The translations under genes and the position numbers were made by a program. From contig CAMYVW010000002.1 in assembly GCA_947302655.1 (NCBI GenBank), positions 1 through 64,000 on the forward strand: a DNA stretch of 64,000 nt, given 5' to 3'. Source of the stretch: an uncultured Mycoplasmatota bacterium (GTDB taxonomy: Bacteria; Bacillota_I; Bacilli_A; RF39; UBA660). Shown here one piece after another: positions 19,919 to 27,994 of the stretch. The notes below the pieces were generated by a model, which ran no database searches, was not told the DNA's origin, and saw nothing but the letters and a program-made list of their open reading frames with translations. Each line of letters begins with the position of its first letter. The first letter of the stretch is position 1.

Positions 19919-20534
19919 TAGATAACTTTATAATAAAGTTATATTCTCCAATGTTGTATTCACATAATTTTGCGTAGTCTTCTTCATTAACTACAAAAGA
20001 TATACTTCCATAACCATAATCAAATACTTTTACATTTGCTGCAATTGGTTTAGCTGAATTGTTAAAGTATTCCTCGCTTTCAATATATATATCTACATAT
20101 TTTCCTTCATAATATTTAAGCGTTTCATAGTCTCTATTTGATATTCGATAATCAGTTGTTGACCATATAGTATAGTTTTCTGGTATTTCTTTAACTATAA
20201 CTTTTGTTATTGTATGGTTTTTATGATATTTATAGCCTAAAAATAGTGAAGATATAAAAATAATTATTAATAATATAATTATAATAGTTAATTTTTTGTG
20301 AGATTTAATCTTTTTATCTATATCTTTAACAACTTTTTTATCCGATTTTAATAAGTCATCAAGTGAAATATTAAATATGTTACTAATTAATATTAGCGTT
20401 TCAATATCTGGATAGAATTTTCTGTTTTCCCAGTTAGATACTGTTTGTCTTGATACATATAGTTTTTCCGCTAGTTCATCTTGAGTTAAGTTATTATCTT
20501 TTCTTAATTTAATTAATTTATCTTTTAGATTCAT
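19914..20534 (-). CDS. Membrane-anchored XRE-family transcriptional regulator
   Basis: 206 aa. N-terminal helix-turn-helix (residues 1-58: NLTQDELAEKLYVSRQTVSNWE), a basic linker, one membrane helix (about 78-97) and a short extracytoplasmic beta-type domain. This layout suggests a DNA-binding protein that senses an extracellular or membrane signal. It is followed on the upstream side by a 687-bp gap that contains small-RNA-like units. Target unknown. Confidence 0.82.
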   Translation of the reverse strand: MNLKDKLIKLRKDNNLTQDELAEKLYVSRQTVSNWENRKFYPDIETLILISNIFNISLDDLLKSDKKVVKDIDKKIKSHKKLTIIIILLIIIFISSLFLGYKYHKNHTITKVIVKEIPENYTIWSTTDYRISNRDYETLKYYEGKYVDIYIESEEYFNNSAKPIAANVKVFDYGYGSISFVVNEEDYAKLCEYNIGEYNFIIKLSK

Positions 20535-20624
20535 ATATACTTCTTCCTTTCATATATTTAAAGTATATATGTATATTATAAATATTTCTATCAAAGTTAT
20601 TTTACATTTATATTTTTAAACAAA

Positions 20625-20717
20625 AAAATAGGAGCTGCCCCCTGAGACAGCTCCAAAGAATAAAAAGGGGTTGACTAGTGTGATACTAGTACCAATTCGC
20701 CTTTAAGTGAATTGGTG
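20625..20717 (-). ncRNA. Candidate small RNA (three hairpins), minus strand
   Basis: A consensus promoter on the minus strand (TTGACA at 20752-20747, 17 nt, TAGGAT at 20729-20724) is followed by about 90 nt of hairpins. They are ACCAATTC/GAATTGGT, then ACTAGT/ACTAGT around GTATCAC-type loops, a single-stranded AACCCC, and a terminator stem GGAGCTG/CAGCTCC with a T-rich tail. No ORF with a ribosome site fits inside. I do not recognise the family. It lies 90 nt upstream of, and co-oriented with, the regulator gene but is ended by its own terminator. Confidence 0.6.
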
Positions 20718-20723
20718 ATACCT

Positions 20724-20752
20724 ATCCTAATCGAAAAGTACTATTTTGTCAA
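20724..20752 (-). promoter_or_regulatory. Promoter of minus-strand small RNA
   Basis: TTGACA, 17-nt spacer, TAGGAT on the minus strand, immediately before the hairpin-rich unit. Confidence 0.65.
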
Positions 20753-20819
20753 GCATTTTTTATTATTTTTTTAATATTTATTTTCGACAAAATATTTCAT
20801 AATATTTCTATTATTTAAA

Positions 20820-20848
20820 TTGACAAAGAGAGTAAAAAATTATAAACT
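20820..20848 (+). promoter_or_regulatory. Promoter of plus-strand small RNA
   Basis: TTGACA at 20820-20825, 17 nt, TAAACT at 20843-20848. It faces away from the minus-strand small-RNA promoter, leaving about 70 bp between the two -35 boxes. Confidence 0.5.
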
Positions 20849-20854
20849 TATTAT

Positions 20855-20955
20855 AGCATGATACTATCATGCTAGACCCATCTACGATTTATTGTAGTTA
20901 GGTCAAACCAAAACCCCCTGAATGACCACCTTTTGGTGGTCTTTGTTTTTTGTTT
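20855..20955 (+). ncRNA. Candidate small RNA with C-rich seed, plus strand
   Basis: About 100 nt: a palindromic 5' hairpin GCATGATA/TATCATGC, a two-step hairpin GACC-CTAC/GTAG-GGTC, then an unpaired stretch AAAACCCCCTGAATG, ending in a terminator GACCACC/GGTGGTC plus T run. The rest of the 20535-21221 gap holds nothing else I can support. The C-rich single strand just before the terminator is the type of seed used by Bacillota sRNAs to pair with ribosome sites. This function is inference only. Confidence 0.5.
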
Positions 20956-21221
20956 TTATTTATGGTGGCTTCGTTATTTTAAGCTTTATTAAAAATGTGT
21001 CTAAGTAATGATATACTTTTTTTCTGATTATATTTAAGAATATTTCACAATACTTAAAAGAAAAGAGCTTAATTGTGATTCCTGATACTAAAATAGATCA
21101 ATATAAAAAACTATTAATAAATCTTTGCTAAAGTGATGAAAAAGAAGAAATCTATACTTTTATTAAACAGCATTGCTAATTAATCATAGTTATAGTAAAC
21201 TTTAAATATCGGTGATTAAAT

Positions 21222-21863
21222 ATGAATGATAATTTTGAAATTCGAAATGAGATTCTAAGAGATATGCTTAATAACAATAATGACATAAAAAGGGAAAGAA
21301 AAAGAAAATTATTAAAGATATTTTTATCATTAATTTGTATACTTGGTTTTCGTTTGTTTGTAGGAAAGATTTTAATTCCAAATGTTTTTGGATTTCCTTC
21401 TGGGTATAATAGATACTTCCTAATCGAATTTAATAATAAACCCTTAAGCATAGAATATAAAATAACAAATGAATTACCAATTATACCTTTTATAGTTTAT
21501 CTAAAAAGTTCGACTGAAAGTATGAGCAAATTATCACCTGAAAACGTGGAAAATTTTTATTATACTGTTGAACAAGACATAAAAATGAATATTAAATCAT
21601 TTGAATGCTATAACAATAAGTCTCGAATTAGATGTGAATACTATGATAAAACAAATTTGAAAGAAAAAAAATTACGTCTTTCAACCATGAAAATAACTCA
21701 TACTTCAAATCCTTATAAACTAGTCTATGAGGGAGAGTATAACTCCAATATAGGAAAATATTTAAAATATAATGGCAGTTTCACGATTAATATTACAGGT
21801 AAATATGGATTGAATACTGTCCATTTAACAACTTATATTATCAAGAAGAGTTCTGGTAAATGA
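21222..21863 (+). CDS. Hypothetical membrane protein
   Basis: 213 aa with a GGTGAT ribosome site. A charged cytoplasmic N-terminus (about 1-28) is followed by one membrane helix (29-46) and a soluble outer domain with Cys residues near 127 and 134. Not recognised. It is bracketed by two copies of a C-rich terminator segment (20918 and 22040), as if it were a cassette between repeated ends. Confidence 0.65.
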   Translation: MNDNFEIRNEILRDMLNNNNDIKRERKRKLLKIFLSLICILGFRLFVGKILIPNVFGFPSGYNRYFLIEFNNKPLSIEYKITNELPIIPFIVYLKSSTESMSKLSPENVENFYYTVEQDIKMNIKSFECYNNKSRIRCEYYDKTNLKEKKLRLSTMKITHTSNPYKLVYEGEYNSNIGKYLKYNGSFTINITGKYGLNTVHLTTYIIKKSSGK

Positions 21864-22175
21864 AAAATTTGACCTGTTCTTCTTTTTAATTTTATTTAAT
21901 TTAAAAATTATTTTAGGTTCTATTTAGGTGCTAAAAACATTAAAATACATTAAAAAGTTATAATGACTTAAAATATAGAAAGTAAGTAAGTAAAAGGTTT
22001 TAACCAATATTAAATAGCAAAAAGTCTAGTTTTAAGTGACCCCCTGAATGACCACCTTTTTAGGTGGTCTTTTTTGTTTTTACTAGTTTAATAATATGCT
22101 TTACATAATTTATTATGAAGTTGTGGTTTAAACTGAATTATTATTATATAATTAAGCAAAGGAGTACAATTAAAT
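21864..22175. other. 312-bp gap without a gene
   Basis: AT-rich. It contains a TATAAT near 21958, several short TAAG repeats near 21985, and near its middle a C-rich segment plus terminator (22036-22072) that repeats the 3' end of the small RNA at 20855-20955. I see no ORF with a ribosome site. Confidence 0.5.
22036..22075 (+). terminator. Terminator with repeated C-rich lead-in
   Basis: GACCACC/GGTGGTC stem with a long T run, preceded by CCCCCTGAAT exactly as at 20918. Probably ends the transcript of the 21222 gene or a small RNA starting near 21970. Confidence 0.75.
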
Positions 22176-22868
22176 ATGGATAAAGAATTAAAGAATATAT
22201 TATCTTACTTTTATTTAAAATTAGAAATTGAAAATGGTGAACTACACATATATGATAATAATAATATTGAATGTGATGTTTATAGTATAACTGAACCTTT
22301 TTTAACTCCTGAAAAAACTAAAAATATGGATTTAATATTTGATAAAGTTACTAATTGCTCTAATATCCGTGTTATTCCTAAAAGGGTTAATAATCTAGAT
22401 TCGGAAATTTGTTACGCAATTCATCTTTCGTATTCTAATGGTGTGCCATGTGTAAATGTTGAAAAACATGAGAGAATTAATAATGATGATAAACAAATTA
22501 AGATTACTGAAATTTCTGTTAATGAAGGACTTGGAAATAAAAATGGTTATATAAAAGAGTTTTATAATGGTAACTGCATGGATACTTATACAATTGATAG
22601 AAATGCTAAGAATTTGGCATATGTAGATTATGAAAATCAAGGAATATTTAATATCCAATTTTTAAATGATGAAGCCTATATATCTGCACATAATAATAAA
22701 CTAACCTATAAACCTGCAATTATGGATGTTTTTGATCAATCTGAATTATTTAAAAAAGTATTAAATGATTATTTTCCTGAATTGAATGAGAAATATAACG
22801 CATTAAGAAATGATGAAATAAAAAATTCTATACTTAATTTACAGCCTTCAAGAGGCATTGAAAGATAA
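22176..22868 (+). CDS. Hypothetical protein
   Basis: 230 aa with an AAAGGAG ribosome site. Soluble, acidic and Asn-rich, with no signal, membrane segment or recognisable motif. The middle reads as alternating beta strands and the C-terminal 45 residues as helix. It ends 14-20 nt before a small GACCACC/GGTGG terminator. It forms a run of unrelated-looking hypotheticals with the next two genes, each with its own promoter. Confidence 0.65.
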   Translation: MDKELKNILSYFYLKLEIENGELHIYDNNNIECDVYSITEPFLTPEKTKNMDLIFDKVTNCSNIRVIPKRVNNLDSEICYAIHLSYSNGVPCVNVEKHERINNDDKQIKITEISVNEGLGNKNGYIKEFYNGNCMDTYTIDRNAKNLAYVDYENQGIFNIQFLNDEAYISAHNNKLTYKPAIMDVFDQSELFKKVLNDYFPELNEKYNALRNDEIKNSILNLQPSRGIER

Positions 22869-22879
22869 TGTAGTATTTA

Positions 22880-22906
22880 TAGACCACCTTCTAGGTGGCC
22901 TTTTTT
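22880..22906 (+). terminator. Terminator after the 22176 gene
   Basis: CCACCTT/AGGTGG stem with a T run, directly before a consensus promoter. Confidence 0.75.
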
Positions 22907-22913
22907 GTTTTAT

Positions 22914-22942
22914 TTGACATAATTTATATATTAGATTATAAT
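22914..22942 (+). promoter_or_regulatory. Consensus sigma-A promoter
   Basis: Perfect TTGACA, 17-nt spacer and perfect TATAAT, 41 nt before the start at 22983. Among the best promoters in the window. Confidence 0.85.
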
Positions 22943-22982
22943 ATGTAACTGTATTTATTGATATAAAAAGGAGATGTTTTAA

Positions 22983-23483
22983 ATGAAACCAGGATCTAAT
23001 GATATACCTGCAATTAAATTTGGCGTTCTTGTTGGTAAAAACCTTGAAGGAAAACTTGATATTAATATTGATAATCTATGTGATAATATTAATTGTATTG
23101 TTGACTTTGGTCAAGTTGATGGTTTAACATTTAAACAACTTTTAACTTTAAGACCAGAAATGAATGATTCTGATGTTATATTTTTTGCATATATTGATTT
23201 AGCTCATCCAAAGGCAGATAAATTTGGTATGGAATCAATTTTATGTGTAACAGTTAATAATCTTGGTAATTTAAAGGATAGTAATGATGATATATCTGCT
23301 ACAATTGAAAACTATTTAATTAAAAATATAAATAACCTTAAAGTTATAGGTAATATTTCATCTAATGATATAGTATGTACATTCTTATCAAGATATATGG
23401 GAAAATCCGATCAAGAAATAGATGAAAAAGTTAGAACAAGAGCAATGAGAGAGTTTAATAAAACAGCTCACCATTTATGGTAA
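22983..23483 (+). CDS. Hypothetical protein
   Basis: 166 aa with an AAGGAG ribosome site and a perfect promoter. Soluble; mixed alpha/beta pattern with a conserved-looking VFFAYIDLAHPKADKFG segment near residue 80 and a helical, basic C-terminus. A terminator stem overlaps the stop. The strong promoter suggests high expression. Family not recognised. Confidence 0.68.
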   Translation: MKPGSNDIPAIKFGVLVGKNLEGKLDINIDNLCDNINCIVDFGQVDGLTFKQLLTLRPEMNDSDVIFFAYIDLAHPKADKFGMESILCVTVNNLGNLKDSNDDISATIENYLIKNINNLKVIGNISSNDIVCTFLSRYMGKSDQEIDEKVRTRAMREFNKTAHHLW

Positions 23484-23500
23484 GCTGGTTTTTATTTATA
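23462..23500 (+). terminator. Terminator overlapping the 22983-gene stop
   Basis: Stem AACAGCT-ACCAT/ATGGT-AGCTGGTT with a T-rich tail; the stop codon lies inside the hairpin. Confidence 0.7.
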
Positions 23501-23509
23501 TAAAAATAT

Positions 23510-23538
23510 TTGACTTAATATATATAAATATATATAAT
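23510..23538 (+). promoter_or_regulatory. Sigma-A promoter for the 23579 gene
   Basis: TTGACT, 17 nt, TATAAT, 40 nt upstream of the start. Confidence 0.75.
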
Positions 23539-23578
23539 ATACTGCACTATATATTTTATATATATGTGGGGGATTTTT

Positions 23579-24520
23579 ATGAAGTATAATGTAGTATTTT
23601 GGGAACTAGATAAAAAGCTTGCTATATCAATGGATTCATTTATTAATAAAGAAGTTGATGAACTAAGTGAAAAGTTCCCAGATTTAATTTATGGTAGAAA
23701 AAATAATACAGGTAAAAGTTATAAGAACTTAATTATAAAAGGTGTAGGTAATAACTTTGTTGATATTAGTTTTTCAAGTTTTAATGTACAAACTGAAAAA
23801 GAAGCTATGCTTAATTCAATGACTATTAAAAATATGGATAATAATACTAAATTATTATCAGTAATAAATATTGGTAGTACTTATTTTAAAAACTTTGGTT
23901 CACATACATTACCTGAAGAGTGTATAATACCTGAGGCTTTTGATTATGATAAAAAAATAATTGATTATTTATCTAATAAAGATATTGATGTTTTATTTAC
24001 AAATTGTATCCATAACTTTAAATATAGTAAACCAGAATATATGCTTGATAGAGTAGAAGTATATGATAAGGTTGATAGTGCATGGCCTACACCTGAATAT
24101 AGTAAACATTTTGAAAGTTTAATGTCTCATAAAGATGAAATAGATGAAAATATATTCAGTGTTCTTTATTATTTGTTCACATCTCCAATTATTAATTCTC
24201 AAATGTTTGGAGAAGTTATTTATAAAGCCGTATATCCTAGTTATTGGAATGAATATGCATCTTGTTTGGACAAACTTGATATTGAAGAAAATAATAAAGC
24301 TGTTCGTACTTATACTGATTTAGATAAAGAAAAAAGTATCAATGAAATTAATAATTTACTTCTTGGTAATAAAAATGTTAATAAAGAACAAGTTAATATT
24401 TCTTTAGATGAGTTTATAACAAAACATAATGAAGTTAATGAAACAAGACCTGATGTTAATTCATTAATAAATGATAATCATGATATATTAGATAATAATA
24501 AAAATAGAACAAGAAGATAA
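23579..24520 (+). CDS. Hypothetical protein
   Basis: About 313 aa from ATG 23579, which has GGGGGA 6 nt upstream; an ATG at 23564 lies before that site. Soluble; residues 1-170 look alpha/beta, followed by helical segments and an Asn-rich, basic C-terminus ending NKNRTRR. No recognised domain. Closed by a strong terminator that overlaps the stop. Confidence 0.65.
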   Translation: MKYNVVFWELDKKLAISMDSFINKEVDELSEKFPDLIYGRKNNTGKSYKNLIIKGVGNNFVDISFSSFNVQTEKEAMLNSMTIKNMDNNTKLLSVINIGSTYFKNFGSHTLPEECIIPEAFDYDKKIIDYLSNKDIDVLFTNCIHNFKYSKPEYMLDRVEVYDKVDSAWPTPEYSKHFESLMSHKDEIDENIFSVLYYLFTSPIINSQMFGEVIYKAVYPSYWNEYASCLDKLDIEENNKAVRTYTDLDKEKSINEINNLLLGNKNVNKEQVNISLDEFITKHNEVNETRPDVNSLINDNHDILDNNKNRTRR

Positions 24521-24545
24521 GTTTTTAACTTATCTTCTTTTTATA
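24512..24545 (+). terminator. Terminator after the 23579 gene
   Basis: AGAAGATAAG/CTTATCTTCT stem followed by a T run; the stop codon is in the stem. Confidence 0.88.
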
Positions 24546-24569
24546 TTTAATTTTATATTATGATATAAT

Positions 24570-24660
24570 GTAAATAATTAAGTGCGAAGCCTTATGCGCT
24601 TAAAAGTTGGTAGTTAGCTTTTGTTTATTTTTATATACTACAGGCATGAAAGGAGAGAAA
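24570..24660 (+). promoter_or_regulatory. Structured leader of the XRE/DUF2975 gene
   Basis: After a TATAATG -10-like box near 24563, the transcript could form a 7-bp stem AAGTGCG/TGCGCTT and a second AAAAG/CTTTT hairpin before the GGAGAG ribosome site. I do not recognise a riboswitch class. The unit could be an ordinary leader. Confidence 0.3.
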
Positions 24661-24665
24661 ATCTA

Positions 24666-25568
24666 ATGAAGTTTGGAGATAATTTAAAACAAATTAGAAA
24701 ATCAAAAAATATATCACAGGAGGATCTTGCAGAAAAACTTGGAGTATCAAGACAAAGTGTTTCTAAATGGGAAACAGGAGAAAACTATCCAAGTATGTTT
24801 AATATAATGTGCTTATGTGACATATTTAATTGTAAGATTAATAATTTAGTTCATGAATCTATGTCTGATATTAATTCATTAGATGAAGAAATTAAGATGA
24901 GTGTTGTTAAGTTTAAAGAAAATGAACAAAAGAAGATGAAAGGGTTTACTAAAGCACTATATATAATTAGTAATATAGCAAAACATGTATGCTTTGTAAT
25001 GACTATATTAATGATTATCATTACTATTGCTGGAGCTGTTATAGTTCCATCTGTAAAAATAGATAATAAAAATAATACAATTAGTTTATATGGTCATAAA
25101 GTCGATTACAAGTTAACAAAAAACACATTAACTATTAATGGAGATAAAGTAACAACTCATGATGATTACGAATATACTCAAATTAAAAAAGCTACAGAAA
25201 TGAGTTCTACTAAATTAACTATAGTTTCGCTATTCTTAACTGTATCTGCAACATTAGTATTATTTGTATCTTATAAATTATTTAGTAATTTATCTCAATT
25301 ATTTAAAAATATTCATGATCAAAATACACCATTTAGTATGGAAAATGTTAATGCTATTAGAAAACTTGCTTTATATTCATTTTTAACTGTATTAATACCT
25401 GATGTTGCTGGTAGCATTGCATCTATAATAAGTAATATTGATTTTGGAGTAACTATTGGTTTATTCTCATATCTATTTAGTTTAATGCTTATTGTGTTAT
25501 CATACATCTTTAAATATGGTTATGAAATACAGTTAGATTCAAAAGGAACAATGTATAATGAAAAATAA
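24666..25568 (+). CDS. XRE-family regulator with DUF2975-like membrane domain
   Basis: 300 aa from ATG 24666 (AAGGAGAG upstream). N-terminal helix-turn-helix (residues 1-60, SQEDLAEKLGVSRQSVSKWE); then membrane helices near 107-130, 190-215, 245-265 and 270-290. The C-terminal part, with FSMENVNAIRKLALYS, resembles DUF2975. Such proteins are likely membrane-tethered regulators. It overlaps the next gene by 11 nt, so the two are co-translated. Confidence 0.8.
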   Translation: MKFGDNLKQIRKSKNISQEDLAEKLGVSRQSVSKWETGENYPSMFNIMCLCDIFNCKINNLVHESMSDINSLDEEIKMSVVKFKENEQKKMKGFTKALYIISNIAKHVCFVMTILMIIITIAGAVIVPSVKIDNKNNTISLYGHKVDYKLTKNTLTINGDKVTTHDDYEYTQIKKATEMSSTKLTIVSLFLTVSATLVLFVSYKLFSNLSQLFKNIHDQNTPFSMENVNAIRKLALYSFLTVLIPDVAGSIASIISNIDFGVTIGLFSYLFSLMLIVLSYIFKYGYEIQLDSKGTMYNEK

Positions 25569-25830
25569 CAAAAGAGCATTGTTAGTAGATCTTAAAGAAA
25601 GACTTAATTGTTCAGAGGAAGAATGCATTATTATAAATAATATTGTTGAAGATACATCATTATTTGGCAAAAAGAATAGAGCTAAAATGATAGATGGCTT
25701 TATGGATCAACTTAATGTATCTGAAGAAAGAGCAATTGAAATTTATAATACATTTATGGATATATTTAAATATAGAGTAAAGTTTAAAATTTTTCATCCA
25801 TTTAAAAGTATTAAAAAGAAAGAAGATTAA
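25558..25830 (+). CDS. Small hypothetical protein coupled to the XRE/DUF2975 gene
   Basis: 90 aa, starting 11 nt inside the preceding gene. Helical, with two related helix pairs (LNCSEEECIIINNIVED and LNVSEERAIEIYNTFMD) that look like an internal duplication, then a basic C-terminus. No membrane segment. Possibly a partner or antagonist of the membrane regulator, judged only from the coupling. Confidence 0.7.
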   Translation: MKNNKRALLVDLKERLNCSEEECIIINNIVEDTSLFGKKNRAKMIDGFMDQLNVSEERAIEIYNTFMDIFKYRVKFKIFHPFKSIKKKED

Positions 25831-25854
25831 CACTTTGTCGTTAATCTTTTTTTA
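25824..25854 (+). terminator. Terminator after the regulator pair
   Basis: AGATTAAC/GTTAATCT stem with a T run, overlapping the stop codon. Confidence 0.85.
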
Positions 25855-25894
25855 TGTTTTTATAATGTGATATAATTATACTGGTGAATATCAA

Positions 25895-26146
25895 ATGAAT
25901 GCGGAAAAGATAAAAAAACATAAAAGAAGGTTTAAAATATATAACATTATATCTATTATTTTAAGTATTCTAATAACTTATGGTATATATATGTTTATGT
26001 ATGGATGGGCTAAAGGTGATGGAAATGATGTTACATTTACATTTAATACTTTCTTAATACTCTTATGTCTTGCATGTGGATTTTATGTTACTTTGATTTT
26101 TCCAGGATATTTATTACATAAAATAATTTTGATGAGGAATAAGTAA
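25895..26146 (+). CDS. Small membrane protein (two helices)
   Basis: 83 aa. Basic N-terminus, then two membrane helices (about 17-36 and 50-78). Sequence and layout resemble the next gene (basic start, two helices, Gly and Pro near the second helix exit), so the two look like tandem duplicates. The ribosome site is weak (GGTGA, 12 nt). Function unknown. Confidence 0.65.
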   Translation: MNAEKIKKHKRRFKIYNIISIILSILITYGIYMFMYGWAKGDGNDVTFTFNTFLILLCLACGFYVTLIFPGYLLHKIILMRNK

Positions 26147-26147
26147 A

Positions 26148-26420
26148 ATGAATAATGAAGATAAGGTTTTAAAACGTAAAAAATATTTTAAGATGTATTT
26201 AAAATTTATTACATCTGGTTCTATAGGTGGAGGTATATGCCTTGTTCTATTTATATATTTCATAGGTCTTGCTATAGGAGGACCCAAGAGTCTTTCTACA
26301 GAAAGTATAGGTATAATGCTTGGAATAGCTATAACTTTATTTTTGATGTTTTTTATACCAGGGTTAATTATACATTTGCTTATTATTAGAAAATATAAAA
26401 AGAAAGGTAATGATAAATAA
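26148..26420 (+). CDS. Small membrane protein (two helices), paralogue of upstream gene
   Basis: 90 aa, 1 nt after the previous stop. Two membrane helices (about 22-44 and 55-78) with a FIPGLIIHLLI end that parallels FPGYLLHKIIL in the upstream protein. Probably a tandem duplicate. Function unknown. Confidence 0.65.
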   Translation: MNNEDKVLKRKKYFKMYLKFITSGSIGGGICLVLFIYFIGLAIGGPKSLSTESIGIMLGIAITLFLMFFIPGLIIHLLIIRKYKKKGNDK

Positions 26421-26421
26421 T

Positions 26422-26814
26422 ATGAAAGAGACATATGATTTTTTAAAGAAATGTGGAGTTTTTTACTTAGCTACTGTAGATGGTGATAAACCTAGGGTAA
26501 GACCATTTGGGGCTATTAATATATTTGAGGATAAATTATATTTTCAAACTGGTAAAATTAAAAATGTTTCAAAACAACTAAATTGTAATCCTAATGTAGA
26601 GATATGTGGTTTTGTTGATGGAAAGTGGATTAGAGTTGAAGGAACATTAATAAATGATGAAAGAATTGAAGCTAAAGAGGATATGCTTAACCATAATCCA
26701 GAACTTAAAAATATGTATAATGCAAATGATGATAATACGCAAGTGTTATATTTAAAAGATGCAACTTCAACTATATATTCGTTTACAGAAGCACCTGTTA
26801 TTTACAGGTTTTAA
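26422..26814 (+). CDS. Pyridoxamine 5'-phosphate oxidase-like flavoprotein
   Basis: About 130 aa from ATG 26422; an in-frame ATG at 26410 is closer to the AAAGG site, so the start is uncertain by four residues. The split-barrel FMN-binding family signature is clear: FYLATVDGDKPRVRPFG near the start, then YFQTGK and WIRVEGTL. Small PNPOx-like proteins use FMN or F420 on varied substrates; the reaction here is unknown. A terminator follows. Confidence 0.82.
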   Translation: MKETYDFLKKCGVFYLATVDGDKPRVRPFGAINIFEDKLYFQTGKIKNVSKQLNCNPNVEICGFVDGKWIRVEGTLINDERIEAKEDMLNHNPELKNMYNANDDNTQVLYLKDATSTIYSFTEAPVIYRF

Positions 26815-26835
26815 AGTTAAGTAACAGTAAAGTAA

Positions 26836-26863
26836 GAACATATAATATATGTTCTTTTTTATT
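26836..26863 (+). terminator. Terminator after the PNPOx-like gene
   Basis: GAACATATA/TATATGTTC stem with a T run. Confidence 0.85.
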
Positions 26864-26895
26864 TAAGTGATAGAATTATCATGGAGGGTAGTTGT

Positions 26896-27864
26896 ATGAA
26901 CTATAAGAAAATTGTTGTAGCTGGTGGTGGCGTACTAGGAAGTCAAATAGCTTACCAAACTGCTTATTCAGGCTATGATGTTATAATTTTAATTAGAAAA
27001 GAAGATAATAAAGAAGATGTTGTAAATAAACTTTATAATCTTCATGATACATATATAGATTCTGTTAACGCTATGAATACTAAAGATACTTCACTATGGT
27101 GTCGAGGTATTGCTGATGTTGATAGTTTTGATAAAAAAGAATGCCTAACTAATGTTGATGAAGCTTTAAAAAGAATTAATATTCTTAATGATCCAGTTAA
27201 AGCTTTAGAAGATGCTGATTTGTTAATTGAATCAATTACAGAAGATATTAATGTAAAAGCTAGATTTTATAAATCTATTTCTTCTATATTACCTGAAAAA
27301 ACTGTAATTGTTACAAATTCCTCAACACTTCTTCCATCTAAACTTGCTAAATATACTGGAAGAGCGGAAAAATATTTATCAATGCATTTTGCAAATGCAA
27401 TTTGGAAAAATAATATATCTGAGATAATGGGTCATGATAAAACTGATAAGAAGTATTTTGATGAAATTATAAAATTTGCTGAATCAATTAAGATGATTCC
27501 ACTTCCTGTTTATAAGGAAAAATCTGGATATTTACTTAATTCTATGTTAGTTCCTTTCTTACTTAGTGCAATGGATTTACTTGCTAATGGGGTATCTGAT
27601 CCAAAAACTATAGATGAAGCGTGGACTTTAGGAACTGGTGCACCAAATGGACCATTTGAAATTCTCGACGTTGTTGGTCTTGAAACAGCCAAAAATATTG
27701 TTCTTCAATATCAAAAAGTACCTAATATAATAGATCCACTGCTTAAAAAGATGATGCTTCCATATAATTATAGTGGTATGTTAAAAATATTAAATCAATA
27801 TATTGAAGAAGGTAAAATGGGTAAATCTACTGGTGAAGGTTTCTTTAAATATAATGATAAATAA
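26896..27864 (+). CDS. 3-hydroxyacyl-CoA dehydrogenase family protein
   Basis: 322 aa from ATG 26896, which has GGAGGG 7 nt upstream (the ATG at 26881 overlaps that site). N-terminal Rossmann motif GGGVLGSQIA, then the ESITEDINVK segment, NSSTLLPS with the catalytic-type Ser, SMHFANA in place of the usual MHFFNP His region, and the C-terminal TGAPNGPFEILD. It belongs to the NAD-dependent HAD/HBD family. Alone in its operon, without thiolase or crotonase genes, so the substrate is open. Confidence 0.85.
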   Translation: MNYKKIVVAGGGVLGSQIAYQTAYSGYDVIILIRKEDNKEDVVNKLYNLHDTYIDSVNAMNTKDTSLWCRGIADVDSFDKKECLTNVDEALKRINILNDPVKALEDADLLIESITEDINVKARFYKSISSILPEKTVIVTNSSTLLPSKLAKYTGRAEKYLSMHFANAIWKNNISEIMGHDKTDKKYFDEIIKFAESIKMIPLPVYKEKSGYLLNSMLVPFLLSAMDLLANGVSDPKTIDEAWTLGTGAPNGPFEILDVVGLETAKNIVLQYQKVPNIIDPLLKKMMLPYNYSGMLKILNQYIEEGKMGKSTGEGFFKYNDK

Positions 27865-27892
27865 AAAAGGTTTTTAAAACCTTTTTTTATTT
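27862..27892 (+). terminator. Terminator after the HAD-family gene
   Basis: AAAAAGGTTTT/AAAACCTTTTT stem with a T run directly after the stop. Confidence 0.8.
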
Positions 27893-27994
27893 ATGTTTCT
27901 ATAAAATGCTTTGTTGTGATAAAATATATTTAGAGATAGAGGGTTTATGGTTAATTAACTATAATTCTCATTTATTTAAATATAGGAGAATATT

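Noticed and set aside
20640-20760. Riboswitch of the XRE gene on the minus strand
   Set aside because: The unit ends in its own terminator about 90 nt upstream of the gene, and no known aptamer core is recognisable.
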